The translations under genes and the position numbers were made by a program. Positions 14,903 to 26,493 of a stretch of 64,000 nt of DNA are shown piece by piece. Numbering within the stretch: the stretch's first letter is position 1; each line of letters begins with the position of its first letter. Source of the stretch: a gamma proteobacterium HdN1 (GTDB taxonomy: Bacteria > Pseudomonadota > Gammaproteobacteria > Pseudomonadales > Ketobacteraceae). A model generated the notes under the pieces. The model saw only the letters and a list, made by a program, of their open reading frames with translations. It was not told the origin of the DNA and made no database searches. Where the stretch lies: contig FP929140.1 of NCBI GenBank assembly GCA_000198515.1, forward strand, positions 1,028,527 to 1,092,526, read 5' to 3'.

Positions 14903-17158
14903 ATGACTGACCAGATTGAAATCAATGAAGACGGCGTAGAACGCCTTGCCCTGAAAACCTATACAGAACGCGCTTATCTAGACTACTCCATGTACGTCAT
15001 CCTGGATCGCGCGTTACCCCATATCGGCGATGGCCTCAAGCCCGTGCAGCGGCGCATCGTTTACGCGATGTCCGAATTGGGGTTAAAAAATAGCGCCAAA
15101 CATAAAAAATCCGCGCGCACCGTAGGCGATGTATTAGGTAAATACCATCCTCACGGTGATTCCGCTTGCTATGAAGCAATGGTATTGATGGCGCAGCCCT
15201 TTTCCTACCGCTATACCTTAGTGGACGGGCAAGGCAACTGGGGCTCTCCTGACGACCCCAAATCCTTCGCCGCGATGCGCTACACAGAATCCAGGCTCTC
15301 GCCCTATGCAGAAGTACTTCTAAGCGAGTTGGGGCAGGGCACTGTAGATTGGCAGCCGAACTTCGACGGTACGCTTGAAGAACCTGTATTGCTCCCTGCA
15401 CGCCTGCCCAACGTACTACTCAACGGCGCCACGGGAATTGCCGTTGGCATGGCCACCGACATTCCCCCTCACAACCTTGGCGAAGTGACCCGCGCCTGCA
15501 TTCGCCTGCTGAAAGACCCAGGCTGCTCGTTAGACGACCTGTGCGAAGACGTACCGGGCCCTGATTTTCCAACCGAGGCGGAAATCATTACCCCGCGCCA
15601 TGAACTGATTCGCATGTATGCTACTGGCCGTGGCTCTATTAAAATGCGTGCTGTTTATACCCGGGAAGGCAGCGACATCGTCATCACAGCCCTGCCGCAT
15701 CAGGTGTCCGGTGCTCGCATTCTTGAGCAAATTGCCCAACAGATGAACGCCAAGAAACTGCCCATGGTGCAAGACTTGCGCGATGAGTCCGATCACGAAA
15801 ACCCTACTCGGCTCGTGATTATCCCCCGCTCCAATCGCGTCGATGTAGAAGCCCTCATGGGCCATTTATTCGCGACCACCGATCTTGAGCGCAATTACCG
15901 CGTGAACATGAATATGATTGGCCTCGATGGTCGGCCTCGTGTTCGCGGCCTTTACGATATTCTCAGCGAATGGCTGGAATTTCGCATCACCACTGTGCGC
16001 CGACGTCTCCAGTGGCGACTCGATAAAGTACTGGAACGCTTGCACAAACTGGAAGGCTTGTTGATCGCCTTTCTGAATATTGATGAAGTGATACACATCA
16101 TTCGCACCGAAGACGACCCCAAACCACGTCTGATGGAGCGCTTTGGAATCAGCGATATTCAGGCGGAAGCAATTTTAGAGCTCAAACTGCGCCATCTCGC
16201 CAAATTGGAAGAGATGAAAATTCGCGGCGAGCAAGCGGAACTTGAAAAAGAGCGCAAAGATCTCGAATCTGTCCTTGGTTCGGCGCAAAAACTTAAAAAC
16301 AAAATCGTCAAAGAACTCGAAGCTGATATTGAGCGTTACGGTGATGCCCGCCGATCGCCACTCATCGAACGCGAAGAAGCGCGTGCGATGGACGAAACCG
16401 AACTGGTAGGTGCAGAACCCGTTACGGTGATTCTCTCGCAAAAAGGCTGGGTTCGCGCAGCCAAAGGCCACGACATTGACGCAGCCGGGCTCAGCTACAA
16501 AACCGGTGATGCACTATTGGGCATTGCGCAAGGAAAAAGCAACCAAACGGTTATCTTTATTGATTCCACCGGCCGCAGTTATACCCTGCCGGCGCATGGC
16601 TTACCGAGCGCACGTGGCCAAGGAGAACCTCTCATCGGCAAGCTGACGCCGCCCCCAGGCGCCAGTTTTGAAGCCTTATTGATGGGAGCTGATCACGACC
16701 GCTATTTGCTTGCCTCTGATGCGGGCTATGGTTTTGTGATGAAACTCTCGGATGCAGAAACCCGCAACAAGGCAGGCAAAGCGTTGTTGAGCGTTCCTGA
16801 AAATGCAAAAGTGTTAGCGCCCCGCAAGGTAAGCGATATTGATCGTGAATATGTTGCAGCAGTAGCAAACGATGGACGTTTGCTCGTTTTCCCTCTAAAA
16901 GAGCTGCCCGAACTTGCACGCGGAAAAGGCAACCAAATGATGGGGATCCCCTCCGCAAAAGCAAAAGCGCGTGAAGAATACTTGGTTGACGTATTACTAA
17001 TGACAGAAGCTGACCAATTGCTGATATGCTCAGGAAAGCGCCAGCTTACAATGAAGTTTTCCGATTTGCAGCACTATTTGGGCGAGCGGGGCAGGCGCGG
17101 AAACAAGCTGCCACGCGGCTTCCAGAGTGTCGACCGGCTGGCCCTCAAGCCGAGATAA
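14903..17158 (+). CDS. parC: DNA topoisomerase IV subunit A
   Basis: ParC cuts and rejoins DNA to unlink replicated chromosomes, acting with ParE, which is not in this window. The 751-residue length is typical. Seen: [20 protein letters not shown] at the N-terminus, [15 protein letters not shown] (Ser87 and Glu91, the positions where quinolone resistance changes usually occur; both are the sensitive type), the catalytic Tyr127 in [10 protein letters not shown], and the GyrA/ParC beta-pinwheel in the C-terminal part (for example [12 protein letters not shown]). The short six-blade-like C-terminal domain separates it from GyrA, whose GyrA-box is absent. No strong ribosome-binding site precedes ATG. 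Confidence 0.95.
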   Translation: MTDQIEINEDGVERLALKTYTERAYLDYSMYVILDRALPHIGDGLKPVQRRIVYAMSELGLKNSAKHKKSARTVGDVLGKYHPHGDSACYEAMVLMAQPFSYRYTLVDGQGNWGSPDDPKSFAAMRYTESRLSPYAEVLLSELGQGTVDWQPNFDGTLEEPVLLPARLPNVLLNGATGIAVGMATDIPPHNLGEVTRACIRLLKDPGCSLDDLCEDVPGPDFPTEAEIITPRHELIRMYATGRGSIKMRAVYTREGSDIVITALPHQVSGARILEQIAQQMNAKKLPMVQDLRDESDHENPTRLVIIPRSNRVDVEALMGHLFATTDLERNYRVNMNMIGLDGRPRVRGLYDILSEWLEFRITTVRRRLQWRLDKVLERLHKLEGLLIAFLNIDEVIHIIRTEDDPKPRLMERFGISDIQAEAILELKLRHLAKLEEMKIRGEQAELEKERKDLESVLGSAQKLKNKIVKELEADIERYGDARRSPLIEREEARAMDETELVGAEPVTVILSQKGWVRAAKGHDIDAAGLSYKTGDALLGIAQGKSNQTVIFIDSTGRSYTLPAHGLPSARGQGEPLIGKLTPPPGASFEALLMGADHDRYLLASDAGYGFVMKLSDAETRNKAGKALLSVPENAKVLAPRKVSDIDREYVAAVANDGRLLVFPLKELPELARGKGNQMMGIPSAKAKAREEYLVDVLLMTEADQLLICSGKRQLTMKFSDLQHYLGERGRRGNKLPRGFQSVDRLALKPR

Positions 17159-18346
<1,188 letters not shown>

Positions 18347-18384
18347 TTGCTGCGCGGATTTTAGTGCTTACATGAGGTGATTCA

Positions 18385-19251
18385 GTGGAATTGATTGAGC
18401 AATCCCGAATTTTTGAAGGCCGCCAACTTCGCCTTCGCCATGCATCGTCAAGCTGCCATTGCGATATGACACTTGCGATATTTCTCCCGCCGCAGGCCGT
18501 TGATCAAAGCGTGCCCGTAGTTTGGTGGCTGTCGGGGCTTACCTGTAACGATCAGAATTTTACCACCAAGGCTGGCGCGCAGCGAATTGCCGCAGAGCTC
18601 GGCCTTGCCATCATTGCGCCGGACACCAGCCCTCGTGGAGCCGAGGTGCCCGATGCAGAAGATGGTGCTTGGGATTTTGGCCAAGGCGCAGGCTTTTATG
18701 TCAACGCCACCCAGGCCCCTTATGATCGCCATTATCAAATGGCCGATTATATCCAGCAGGAATTGCCATCGGCGATCCAGCAAGCGCTCCCTTCTTTACT
18801 GAAGGACTTTAAGCCACTGGACTTTTCCCGCCAAAGCATCAGTGGGCATTCCATGGGAGGGCATGGAGCGCTCACACTGGCAATCAAACACCCCGAACAA
18901 TACCGTTCGGCTTCCGCGTTTGCACCGATTTGTGCACCGTCAGATTGTCCGTGGGGCCAAAAAGCGCTAGGTGCTTACATCGGTCAGGATCGCAATGCGT
19001 GGCGCAAATACGACGCGGTTGCCTTGCTGGAAGATCGCGGCTATTCAAAGCCCTTGCTCGTTGATCAAGGGATGGCAGACTCCTTTCTAGACGTGCAACT
19101 CATGCCCGACCGCCTAGAAAAAATCTGCCAAGAAAAGCGCATTCCGCTCACCCTCAATCGGCGCGCCGGCTACGATCACAGCTACTATTTTATTTCAACG
19201 TTCATTGAGTCGCATTTGCGCTTCCATGCAGAAGCGCTGGCACAGGTCTGA
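18385..19251 (+). CDS. fghA: S-formylglutathione hydrolase
   Basis: This serine esterase of the alpha/beta-hydrolase (esterase D) family splits S-formylglutathione into formate and glutathione, the step after FrmA. The 288-residue protein shows the nucleophile elbow SGHSMGGHG (Ser about residue 155), LSGLTCNDQNF and YDHSYYFI near the C-terminus, which carries the catalytic His. GTG is the start: GAGGTGA lies 5 bases upstream. It probably shares a transcript with frmA, 62 bases upstream. Confidence 0.93.
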   Translation: MELIEQSRIFEGRQLRLRHASSSCHCDMTLAIFLPPQAVDQSVPVVWWLSGLTCNDQNFTTKAGAQRIAAELGLAIIAPDTSPRGAEVPDAEDGAWDFGQGAGFYVNATQAPYDRHYQMADYIQQELPSAIQQALPSLLKDFKPLDFSRQSISGHSMGGHGALTLAIKHPEQYRSASAFAPICAPSDCPWGQKALGAYIGQDRNAWRKYDAVALLEDRGYSKPLLVDQGMADSFLDVQLMPDRLEKICQEKRIPLTLNRRAGYDHSYYFISTFIESHLRFHAEALAQV

Positions 19252-19278
19252 GAGGGAAGGGCGTGAAATTGCTTTTAC

Positions 19279-19842
19279 TTATAATGGCTTGCGTGCGAGC
19301 ATCGTTGCAAATTGCAAACGAACACCGCTGTGCATCGTGCCCAAATCCTCATTGTATTTAACGAACTCCCAGCCCTGATAAAAATCACGAAGCTGTCCCT
19401 CTTTGAGGGTAAATGGAAAATTGACAGGGCAGGGATAAGCGGCGGTATCCATTGCGCAAACAATCAGATTGTAGCCGCCCGGCAACGTGTGCTCCTGCAT
19501 GTCGGCAATGATGGCATTCATGCGATCCGGGCGCAGAAACATCAAGGTAACCGTACAAGCAATAAAACCATAATCCCCCTGAATGCTCGCTTCGTTAATA
19601 TCGTAAACCACCGGCGCGATATTGTTCAGGTTTTCCTGATCAATGATAGAGCGCAGCATATTCAGAGCGCCCGCGTTTGCGTCTACCGCCGTAACCTCAA
19701 ATCCTTGCTGGCTTAAATACAGCGCATTGCGCCCGTTCGAACACCCCATATCGAGTACACTGCAGGGCGAAATCGTTTGGCAAGCCTCTACCACTTCGCT
19801 GTGCGCAGCGCTAAGACCATAGCGGCTGTTTAAGTCGGTCAT
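19279..19842 (-). CDS. tehB: TehB-like SAM-dependent methyltransferase
   Basis: The 187-residue protein resembles TehB, an AdoMet-dependent methyltransferase linked to tellurite resistance. Seen: SVLDMGCSNGRNALYLSQ (AdoMet motif I), the acidic VTAVDANAGAL, and the TehB-type C-terminal half with MQEHTLPGGYNLIVCAMDT and FVKYNEDLG. No tehA transporter is next to it, so a general detoxification or other methyl transfer role is possible. AAGGA precedes the ATG by about 7 bases. Transcribed alone, convergent with fghA. Confidence 0.85.
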   Translation of the reverse strand: MTDLNSRYGLSAAHSEVVEACQTISPCSVLDMGCSNGRNALYLSQQGFEVTAVDANAGALNMLRSIIDQENLNNIAPVVYDINEASIQGDYGFIACTVTLMFLRPDRMNAIIADMQEHTLPGGYNLIVCAMDTAAYPCPVNFPFTLKEGQLRDFYQGWEFVKYNEDLGTMHSGVRLQFATMLARKPL

Positions 19843-19965
19843 GCTGAATCCTTATGCGTTTGAGATAGGTTTGAGATAAATAGCGCCGAGCTACGGCGAT
19901 TGCGTATCCGCAGCGGCGGTAAAGTCACCCCCATTGTAAACCGAGAGCGACAAGAAGCGGGGAAA

Positions 19966-20397
19966 TCAGTAGAACTGCGCGAGCCACGCCATCAATTGTT
20001 GCGGCGAAAGTGCTCCCGCTTGCCGCCCAATCTCTTTACCGTCACGAAATATCGCAAGCGTCGGAATAGATCGAATGTTAAACCGCGCAGCGGTCTGCTG
20101 CGCCTCGTCCACATTCACTTTGGCAAAGCGCAGCTTTGGTTCGAGTTGGGCAGCAGCAGCGGAAAATGTTGGCGCAAAAGCTCGGCAAGGCCCGCACCAT
20201 CCCGCCCAAAAGTCCACTACCACAGGAATGTCGCTACCTTCAGCGTGCGCGGCGAAAGAAGTATCGTCCAGCTCGGCAGGATGCCCCGTAAATACCGTTT
20301 GCTTGCATACGCCGCAGCGCGGCTTATCCTTTAAGCGATCTGCGGGTACGCGGTTGCGGGCATGACAGTTTGGGCAAACAACGTGCAGTGCAGGCAT
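19966..20397 (-). CDS. trxC: Thioredoxin 2
   Basis: This 143-residue disulfide reductase has an N-terminal zinc-binding extension (CPNCHARNRVP and CGVCK, two CxxC pairs) followed by a thioredoxin fold with active site WAGWCGPCRAF, cis-Pro in RSIPTL and a final LMAWLAQFY. This layout is TrxC, a cytoplasmic thioredoxin often induced by oxidative stress. The start at 20397 (MPALHVVCPNC) matches the family; an in-frame ATG at 20427 would add 10 residues. Neither has a strong ribosome-binding site. It is divergent from serB. Confidence 0.93.
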   Translation of the reverse strand: MPALHVVCPNCHARNRVPADRLKDKPRCGVCKQTVFTGHPAELDDTSFAAHAEGSDIPVVVDFWAGWCGPCRAFAPTFSAAAAQLEPKLRFAKVNVDEAQQTAARFNIRSIPTLAIFRDGKEIGRQAGALSPQQLMAWLAQFY

Positions 20398-20543
20398 GGC
20401 GAGATACTCAAAAGAAGACGTGATCATTCAATAGATAGGTCTATTCTGCATTTTTTCAAGTAGCGAGCGTGCAACGAAAGCCGCCCTAAGACGTGTGTGG
20501 CCGTGTAGAATACGCAGCAGAAACCCTACATTGAGGAACCGTT

Positions 20544-21800
20544 GTGCGCGAAATCATCCTGATCAACGTTTCTGGCCCAGACAAGCCAGGTATTACCGCC
20601 AGCGTCGTTGAGATATTGTCCCGTTACAACGGCAATATCCTTGATATTGGTCAGGCCGTCGTCCATGACACGCTTACCCTCGGTATGGTTGTCGATGTGC
20701 CGCCCAACTCTGAATCGTCACCGATGCTAAAAGACGTGCTGTTCTGTGGTCATGCGCTCGGCATGATGGTGCGCTTTTCCATCATTGAGAGCGACGAGTA
20801 TGAGGAATGGGTAAAAACCCAGAGCCGCAACCTCTACATCATCACCCTGCTCGCGCGTAAGATTACTGCAGGCCAGATTGCCGCAATTACAGGTGCAATC
20901 GCCGAACATGGCCTCAATATCGACAACATGAACCGACTTTCCGGGCGTGCATCGCTGCATGATGAACGATCCGACCAAAAGGCTTGCGTAGAGTTCGCTG
21001 TGCGCGGTGAGCCCCACGATCTAGATCACCTGCGCAGCCGCTTGATGGAAATCTCAAGCCAATACGATGTAGACGTAGCGTTCCAGCGCGACAACGCCTT
21101 CCGGCGTAACCGTCGCCTCGTGGCGTTCGACATGGATTCCACGCTGATCGAAGCCGAAGTGATTGACGAACTCGCCAAAGCGGCCGGCGTCGGTGAACAG
21201 GTCGCAGCCATCACAGAGCGCGCCATGCGCGGCGAACTCGATTTTACCGAGAGCTTCAAACGCCGCGTCGCCCTGCTCAAAGGCTTGGACGTATCTGTAT
21301 TGAGCCAAATTGCCGATCGTCTGCCGATTACCGAAGGTGCAGAACAGCTGATCCGCACCCTCAAAGTCCTAGGCTACAAAACGGCCATCCTCTCGGGTGG
21401 CTTCACTTACTTTGGTGAGATTCTCCGTAAACGCCTTGGCATAGATTATGTCTATGCAAACGAACTCGCGGTAGATAATGGCAAAGTCACAGGAGAAGTG
21501 GTCGGACAAGTTGTCGACGGCCAACGCAAAGCTGCATTGCTGCGCGAAATTGCCGCAAAAGAAGGGCTAGAACTGGAGCAAGTAATCGCCGTGGGCGACG
21601 GCGCAAATGATTTGCCGATGCTGGGTATTGCCGGCCTTGGGATTGCGTTCCGCGCAAAGCCACTCGTAAAGCGAACCGCCAAACAGTCAATTTCTACTTT
21701 GGGTCTCGATGGCATCTTGTACTTGCTAGGTGTAAGAGATCGCGACAGCGAGGAACTACTAAAGCGCAAAGTAGGCGAAGCAGACCAGTCTGGGCACTAG
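20544..21800 (+). CDS. serB: Phosphoserine phosphatase
   Basis: It catalyses the last step of serine synthesis, removing phosphate from O-phosphoserine. The 418-residue protein has two N-terminal ACT-like domains (about 1-180, starting VSGPDKPGITAS) and a C-terminal HAD domain with the nucleophile motif FDMDSTL (Asp196, Asp198), SGGF (motif II) and GDGANDLPML (motif IV). The long form with ACT domains is known in Pseudomonas and Mycobacterium. GTG start, with TGAGGAA about 6 bases upstream. Monocistronic by context. Confidence 0.95.
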   Translation: MREIILINVSGPDKPGITASVVEILSRYNGNILDIGQAVVHDTLTLGMVVDVPPNSESSPMLKDVLFCGHALGMMVRFSIIESDEYEEWVKTQSRNLYIITLLARKITAGQIAAITGAIAEHGLNIDNMNRLSGRASLHDERSDQKACVEFAVRGEPHDLDHLRSRLMEISSQYDVDVAFQRDNAFRRNRRLVAFDMDSTLIEAEVIDELAKAAGVGEQVAAITERAMRGELDFTESFKRRVALLKGLDVSVLSQIADRLPITEGAEQLIRTLKVLGYKTAILSGGFTYFGEILRKRLGIDYVYANELAVDNGKVTGEVVGQVVDGQRKAALLREIAAKEGLELEQVIAVGDGANDLPMLGIAGLGIAFRAKPLVKRTAKQSISTLGLDGILYLLGVRDRDSEELLKRKVGEADQSGH

Positions 21801-21906
21801 AGGAACCGCTGGTTTGGAGCGAGGTTGTCTTGCGCGAAAAAATGATCTTAAATTCACTGGCTGAACCAAAGGGTCAGGCGTATTTTTAGCTTGGGGCCAC
21901 TGCATT

Positions 21907-23184
21907 GTGGTTGCGAACAATAACGACAAGACTCATGTCTTTACACCCCCCGTCTTGCAAGTGAGCAAAGAAATCTTGCGCGCATTTTCTTCACGCCTTT
22001 TTTACGCAATTGTGCTGCTGACAGGTGCATCCCCGCTTCAGGCCGAAGTCGTCTCTAGTGCAGAGCCATCGTTGATCGTTCCCAATCTCGCGCCCCCTGT
22101 AGATCGTATGCGCGAAGGTCAAACAGGTGATCTGCCAAGCTTGGATGGGTCGGATGAGAGTGGCGGCGAAACCGGCATTGACATTCTGGAACCCGATCCA
22201 GACGACGAGACCTATTTGCAAAAACAGTTCGACAACCTCGTTGAAACTCGCGAAAGTTGGTCGGAACGCCTCTGGCGCATGGGGCTTGGTATCGACCGCT
22301 ATTTAGGTGGGCAGGATGGAATCGACGAAACCAACCAAAGCTACGCACGTCTTCGCCTTGCCGAAACTTGGTTGGAGGGCGATGGCCTCGTTAACGGCTC
22401 CGGCCTCAAATTCCGACTCGACCTGCCCACTACCCGTAAGCGTTATCACCTGATCTTCGAAAACGATACCGAAGATCAGAATACTCTGAATACCAATGCC
22501 AACATCAGCGGCGTAAGCGACGCGAACTTCCGGCGCGACCTGCGTAGAGATAACCTTTCTGCTGCAGTGCGCATCATGGCCGAAGATTTCAAAAACTGGC
22601 GCTCAAGCTTCGATGCAGGCATCCATGGCGGCATACCGCCCGATCCTTTTGTGCGCCACAACCTGCGCCGCCGTTGGGAATTTGATAACGATTGGAATTT
22701 AGCAGTGCGTCAGCAGATCGGCTACTTTCACTCCAAAGGCTATTTTTGGGACTTGATTGGGCGATTTGAAAAGTTCTACCGCCCCGATCTCGCCAATCGC
22801 TGGGGCACCGAGCTGAAGTGGGAGCAAGATGAAGATGTGCTAGATGCGGGCACGGCCTATTCGGTCACTAAATATCTAGATGAGCGCAGTCTGCTCGACT
22901 TCACGCTGGGCGTGAACGGCCATAGTTTCCGCCACCAGTACGTCGACTTGGGTTATTTTGCCGTCACCCATCGCAGCCTGTTATACAAAGACTGGTTAAG
23001 CCTCGATTTGGTACCTGAAATACGCTTCCCGCGCGAACGCAACTTCGACCTCACGCTCGCGTTTACCCTAAGGCTCGAAGTGCTTTTCTTTAAAGAAAGC
23101 CCCTCCAAGCTCAAGGGAAACTCATTCAGACCTCGCGAAGACTTGCACGAGAAGCAGCAAGGAACGCAATTGCAGAATCACTGA
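21907..23184 (+). CDS. Outer-membrane-like beta-barrel protein of unknown function
   Basis: I do not recognise this 425-residue protein. It has a signal peptide after a long N-terminal region (LFYAIVLLTGASPLQA, cleavage near residue 46), then an acidic, low-complexity stretch (SLDGSDESGGETGIDILEP), a short helix and from about residue 145 alternating amphipathic strands with many aromatics (RLRLAETWL, LKFRLDLPT, RWEFDNDWNLAVRQQ, YLDERSLLDFTLGV) as in outer-membrane barrels. The C-terminus is charged and does not end in Phe. GTG 21907 opens the frame; a later GTG (QVSKEIL) would give a more ordinary signal peptide. It stands alone between serB and yhbY. Confidence 0.75.
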   Translation: MVANNNDKTHVFTPPVLQVSKEILRAFSSRLFYAIVLLTGASPLQAEVVSSAEPSLIVPNLAPPVDRMREGQTGDLPSLDGSDESGGETGIDILEPDPDDETYLQKQFDNLVETRESWSERLWRMGLGIDRYLGGQDGIDETNQSYARLRLAETWLEGDGLVNGSGLKFRLDLPTTRKRYHLIFENDTEDQNTLNTNANISGVSDANFRRDLRRDNLSAAVRIMAEDFKNWRSSFDAGIHGGIPPDPFVRHNLRRRWEFDNDWNLAVRQQIGYFHSKGYFWDLIGRFEKFYRPDLANRWGTELKWEQDEDVLDAGTAYSVTKYLDERSLLDFTLGVNGHSFRHQYVDLGYFAVTHRSLLYKDWLSLDLVPEIRFPRERNFDLTLAFTLRLEVLFFKESPSKLKGNSFRPREDLHEKQQGTQLQNH

Positions 23185-23221
23185 AGCAGCCTTTCACCGT
23201 GAGGGCAGGGCGAGGGCAGGT

Positions 23222-23536
23222 TTAGAAGCCGGAGTGGCGAAGAAGGTTAGAAAGTTTAGGATTTGGTTTTTTGGCTGCGCGATACAAAAGTGCCACCTTC
23301 CCAACCAGTTGCACCGATGTTGCTCCGCTCGTGGCGCACAGATCGGCGAGCATTTGCTGGCGATCTTCTGGAATTGCAAGATTGATTTTGACCTTGATTA
23401 GCTCATGGTCTTCCAATGCGCGTTCCAGCTCCACCAGATGCGTTTCGCCAACCCCGTTATCGCCAATGGTCAATACAGGTTTCAGTTGGTGCCCGATCCT
23501 GCGAAAATGCTTTTTTTGTTCCTGATCAAAACGCAT
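23222..23536 (-). CDS. yhbY: YhbY-type RNA-binding (CRM domain) ribosome assembly protein
   Basis: The 104-residue protein is a single CRM domain: HQLKPVLTIGDNGVGE, LEDHELIKVKI and the GxxG-like SVQLVGKVALLYR. In E. coli YhbY associates with pre-50S particles. It is divergent from rlmE and ftsH, an arrangement conserved in gammaproteobacteria. No strong ribosome-binding site is visible before the ATG. Confidence 0.92.
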   Translation of the reverse strand: MRFDQEQKKHFRRIGHQLKPVLTIGDNGVGETHLVELERALEDHELIKVKINLAIPEDRQQMLADLCATSGATSVQLVGKVALLYRAAKKPNPKLSNLLRHSGF

Positions 23537-23670
23537 GGTAAAACTGGTGCCTCGGAAAAGTCTTTATCAATGATCAATGGGGCGCAGAAGGGTGTCTTCA
23601 GCGCGAGCATATTGTAGCGAGCTTAGGCACAATGGCTATCAAAATTTACCGTAGACCTTGAGTAGTCCTG

Positions 23671-24291
23671 ATGTCACGATCAAAAAGTAGCAGCCGTTGG
23701 CTGCGCGAACATTTCGACGACCCCTATGTAAAAAAAGCGCAGCAAGACGGGTATCGCTCCCGCGCCGCTTATAAGTTGCTGGAAATTCAGGAAAAAGACC
23801 GAATACTAAAGCAGGGAATGACCGTTTTGGATTTGGGCGCTGCTCCAGGTGGCTGGAGCCAAGTTGCGGCTCGCTATGTAGGGGATGCTGGGCATGTGAT
23901 TGCTTCGGATCGCTTAGAAATGGATCCACTATACGGCGTAGATTTTCTACAAGGGGATTTTTGCGAGGAAGAAGTGTTTGCAAAACTGCTGCAAATGACA
24001 GGAAATCGTGGAATCGACCTTGTAATTTCCGACATGGCCCCAAATATGAGTGGAAACCGTGCCGTCGACCAACCACGTGCGATGTACTTGGTTGAGCTTG
24101 CGCTAGATATGGCAACACGGGTACTAAAACCGGGTGGAAGCCTTCTGGTGAAAGTGTTTCAGGGAGAAGGCTTTGACTCGCTGCGAAAAGACATGCACAC
24201 CCATTTTCGCCAGCTCCAGACCCGCAAACCTGATGCGTCCCGTTCGCGGTCCGCTGAAACGTATTGGTTAGCAAAGGATTACATGGGTTAG
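23671..24291 (+). CDS. rlmE: 23S rRNA (uridine-2'-O)-methyltransferase RlmE
   Basis: RlmE (FtsJ, RrmJ) methylates the 2'-OH of a uridine in the 23S A loop (U2552 in E. coli numbering) in late 50S assembly. The 206-residue protein starts with the usual basic [13 protein letters not shown], then shows the Lys of the K-D-K-E tetrad in [12 protein letters not shown], the AdoMet motif [22 protein letters not shown] with the Asp, and [13 protein letters not shown] with the second Lys. Length and motifs are complete. It probably opens the transcript that continues into ftsH. Confidence 0.95.
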   Translation: MSRSKSSSRWLREHFDDPYVKKAQQDGYRSRAAYKLLEIQEKDRILKQGMTVLDLGAAPGGWSQVAARYVGDAGHVIASDRLEMDPLYGVDFLQGDFCEEEVFAKLLQMTGNRGIDLVISDMAPNMSGNRAVDQPRAMYLVELALDMATRVLKPGGSLLVKVFQGEGFDSLRKDMHTHFRQLQTRKPDASRSRSAETYWLAKDYMG

Positions 24292-24402
24292 GCACGTCTC
24301 TGGTAGCGGCAGCAGCCGGTTCTATAGTAAGGTTATCCGTGGATAGTAGGATGTGCAGCGTGAAAGGGTTCCGTTGCACGCGTAATCAAAGAGGGCGTCC
24401 CC

Positions 24403-26346
24403 TTGAATGACATGGCAAAAAATCTGGTCTTGTGGATTATCATTGCGGTAGTTCTGTTAATGGTGTTCACCAATTTCAGCACTCACACAGCACCGAATAA
24501 CGTCAGTTACACTCAATTCGTGCACGACGTGGACGCGCATAACGTTCGGCGCGTTACCATGCAAGGGCAGACCGTGATCGGTGAGCGCACCTCCGGTGAA
24601 ACCTTCCGCACAGTTCTTCCTGCAGTCGCTGACTTCGACCTGATTCCGCGCCTTTTGCAAGGTGGAGTCAACGTAGACGTGCGCGAGCCAGAGAAGCAGA
24701 GCATTTGGGCGCAGCTATTAATGGCGACGCTTCCAATTCTGTTGATTGTCGCAGTATTCATGTTCTTCATGCGCCAAATGCAAGGGGGCGGCGGCGGACG
24801 CGGCGGCCCAATGACCTTCGGCAAGAGTCGCGCGCGCTTGTTGAGTGAGGATCAAATCAAGACGACGTTCGCTGACGTTGCCGGTTGCGATGAAGCCAAA
24901 GAGGAAGTCAAAGAAATCGTAGAATTCCTGCGTGATCCCAGCAAGTTTCAGCGCTTGGGTGGCAAGATCCCGCGTGGTGTCCTGATGGTTGGCTCCCCCG
25001 GCACAGGTAAAACCTTGCTCGCCAAAGCCATTGCTGGCGAAGCCAAAGTCCCGTTTTTCCACATTTCAGGCTCCGATTTTGTGGAAATGTTTGTCGGCGT
25101 CGGTGCATCTCGCGTACGTGACATGTTCGAACAGGCCAAAAAACAATCCCCTTGCATCGTCTTCATTGATGAAATTGACGCGGTAGGTCGTTCCCGCGGG
25201 GCTGGTTTGGGTGGCGGTCATGACGAGCGTGAGCAAACCCTCAACCAGTTGCTTGTAGAAATGGACGGCTTTGAGCCCAATGACGGCATCATCGTGATCG
25301 CTGCCACCAACCGCCCAGACGTACTGGATACTGCGCTCTTGCGTCCGGGTCGGTTTGATCGTCAGGTCGTTGTACCACCCCCTGATATTCGTGGCCGCGA
25401 GCAAATTCTAAGAGTCCATATGCGCAAGGTTCCGCTGGCGGACGACGTTGATCCAAGCTTGATCGCGCGTGGAACTCCAGGATTTTCCGGTGCAGATCTT
25501 GCCAACCTTGTGAACGAAGCTGCGCTGTTCGCTGCGCGCGCCAACAAGCGGTTTGTCGCGATGGCCGAGTTTGAGCTTGCCAAAGACAAGATCTTGATGG
25601 GAGCCGAACGCAAAAGCATGGTCATGTCGGAAAAAGAAAAGCGCAACACCGCGTATCACGAAGCTGGGCACGCAATTGTTGGGCGGCTCGTACCAGAACA
25701 TGACCCAGTATACAAAGTTAGCGTAATCCCTCGTGGTCGTGCCTTAGGTGTCACGATGTTTTTGCCGGAAGTAGATCGTCACAGCTACAGCAAGCGCTCT
25801 CTTGAAAGCATGATTTGCAGCCTGTTTGGTGGCCGTATCGCTGAAGGGCTGATTCTTGGCTTTGAAGGCGTAACCACTGGCGCATCGAACGACATTCAGC
25901 GCGCTACGCAGCTTGCTCGCAACATGGTTACCAAATGGGGGCTGTCCGAGAAAATGGGGCCTCTGATGTACGAGGAGGAAGAGGGGGAGGTGTTCCTTGG
26001 CAAGCAGTACACCAAGAGCAACGTTCTTTCTCCAGATACCGCCAAATTGATCGACGACGAGGTCAAAAGTATCATTGACAGCTGCTATCAGCGCGCCGAG
26101 CAGATGCTCAAAGACAACATGGATAAGCTACACCTCATGGCGGATGCGCTCATGCTCTATGAGACCATTGATTCCAGCCAGATCAGCGAAATCATGGAGG
26201 GCAAAAAGCCAAGCCCGCCCAAAGACTGGGATACTCCAAAAGGTGGAGCCGGTGGTAATAGCGGAGAGCCGGAAGAAGGCGAGAGAACGTCTGCAAAAGA
26301 AGATGGTGGCGATGGCGTAATTGGTGGCCCTGCCGGATCACACTAA
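24403..26346 (+). CDS. ftsH: ATP-dependent zinc metalloprotease FtsH
   Basis: FtsH is a membrane-anchored AAA+ protease that degrades misfolded membrane proteins and regulators such as LpxC. The 647-residue protein shows two membrane segments (about 5-25 and 100-120) around a periplasmic domain, Walker A GSPGTGKT (about 194-201; most homologues have GPPGTGKT), Walker [10 protein letters not shown], the second region of homology, and the zinc site HEAGH (about 418-422). TTG is the start: it aligns with the E. coli N-terminus (M-x-D-M-A-K-N) and GAGGG lies 7 bases upstream. The C-terminal tail is Gly/Pro/Glu-rich. Confidence 0.96.
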   Translation: MNDMAKNLVLWIIIAVVLLMVFTNFSTHTAPNNVSYTQFVHDVDAHNVRRVTMQGQTVIGERTSGETFRTVLPAVADFDLIPRLLQGGVNVDVREPEKQSIWAQLLMATLPILLIVAVFMFFMRQMQGGGGGRGGPMTFGKSRARLLSEDQIKTTFADVAGCDEAKEEVKEIVEFLRDPSKFQRLGGKIPRGVLMVGSPGTGKTLLAKAIAGEAKVPFFHISGSDFVEMFVGVGASRVRDMFEQAKKQSPCIVFIDEIDAVGRSRGAGLGGGHDEREQTLNQLLVEMDGFEPNDGIIVIAATNRPDVLDTALLRPGRFDRQVVVPPPDIRGREQILRVHMRKVPLADDVDPSLIARGTPGFSGADLANLVNEAALFAARANKRFVAMAEFELAKDKILMGAERKSMVMSEKEKRNTAYHEAGHAIVGRLVPEHDPVYKVSVIPRGRALGVTMFLPEVDRHSYSKRSLESMICSLFGGRIAEGLILGFEGVTTGASNDIQRATQLARNMVTKWGLSEKMGPLMYEEEEGEVFLGKQYTKSNVLSPDTAKLIDDEVKSIIDSCYQRAEQMLKDNMDKLHLMADALMLYETIDSSQISEIMEGKKPSPPKDWDTPKGGAGGNSGEPEEGERTSAKEDGGDGVIGGPAGSH

Positions 26347-26420
26347 TGCAGTTTTCTCGGAAAATCTCCGTTTCTTAGGCGTAGCCGTTCTCGCTAGGAA
26401 ACTGATCGCCTAGCGCTCAA

Positions 26421-26452
26421 AGCCGGAACCGCAAGCAATTGCAGTTCCGGCT
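26421..26452. terminator. Hairpin between ftsH and folP, possible weak terminator or mRNA-processing site
   Basis: A perfect 9-bp inverted repeat (AGCCGGAAC / GTTCCGGCT) around a 14-base loop that itself holds GCAATTGC. It is followed by CGCTGCATTTTGG, with no long T run, so read-through into folP is likely. Confidence 0.4.
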
Positions 26453-26493
26453 CGCTGCATTTTGGTTCCTTGTAAAACCACAGAGTTCCTTGG

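Noticed and set aside
23639-24379. 246-codon minus-strand frame covering rlmE
   Set aside because: Antisense to a complete RlmE with all catalytic residues.
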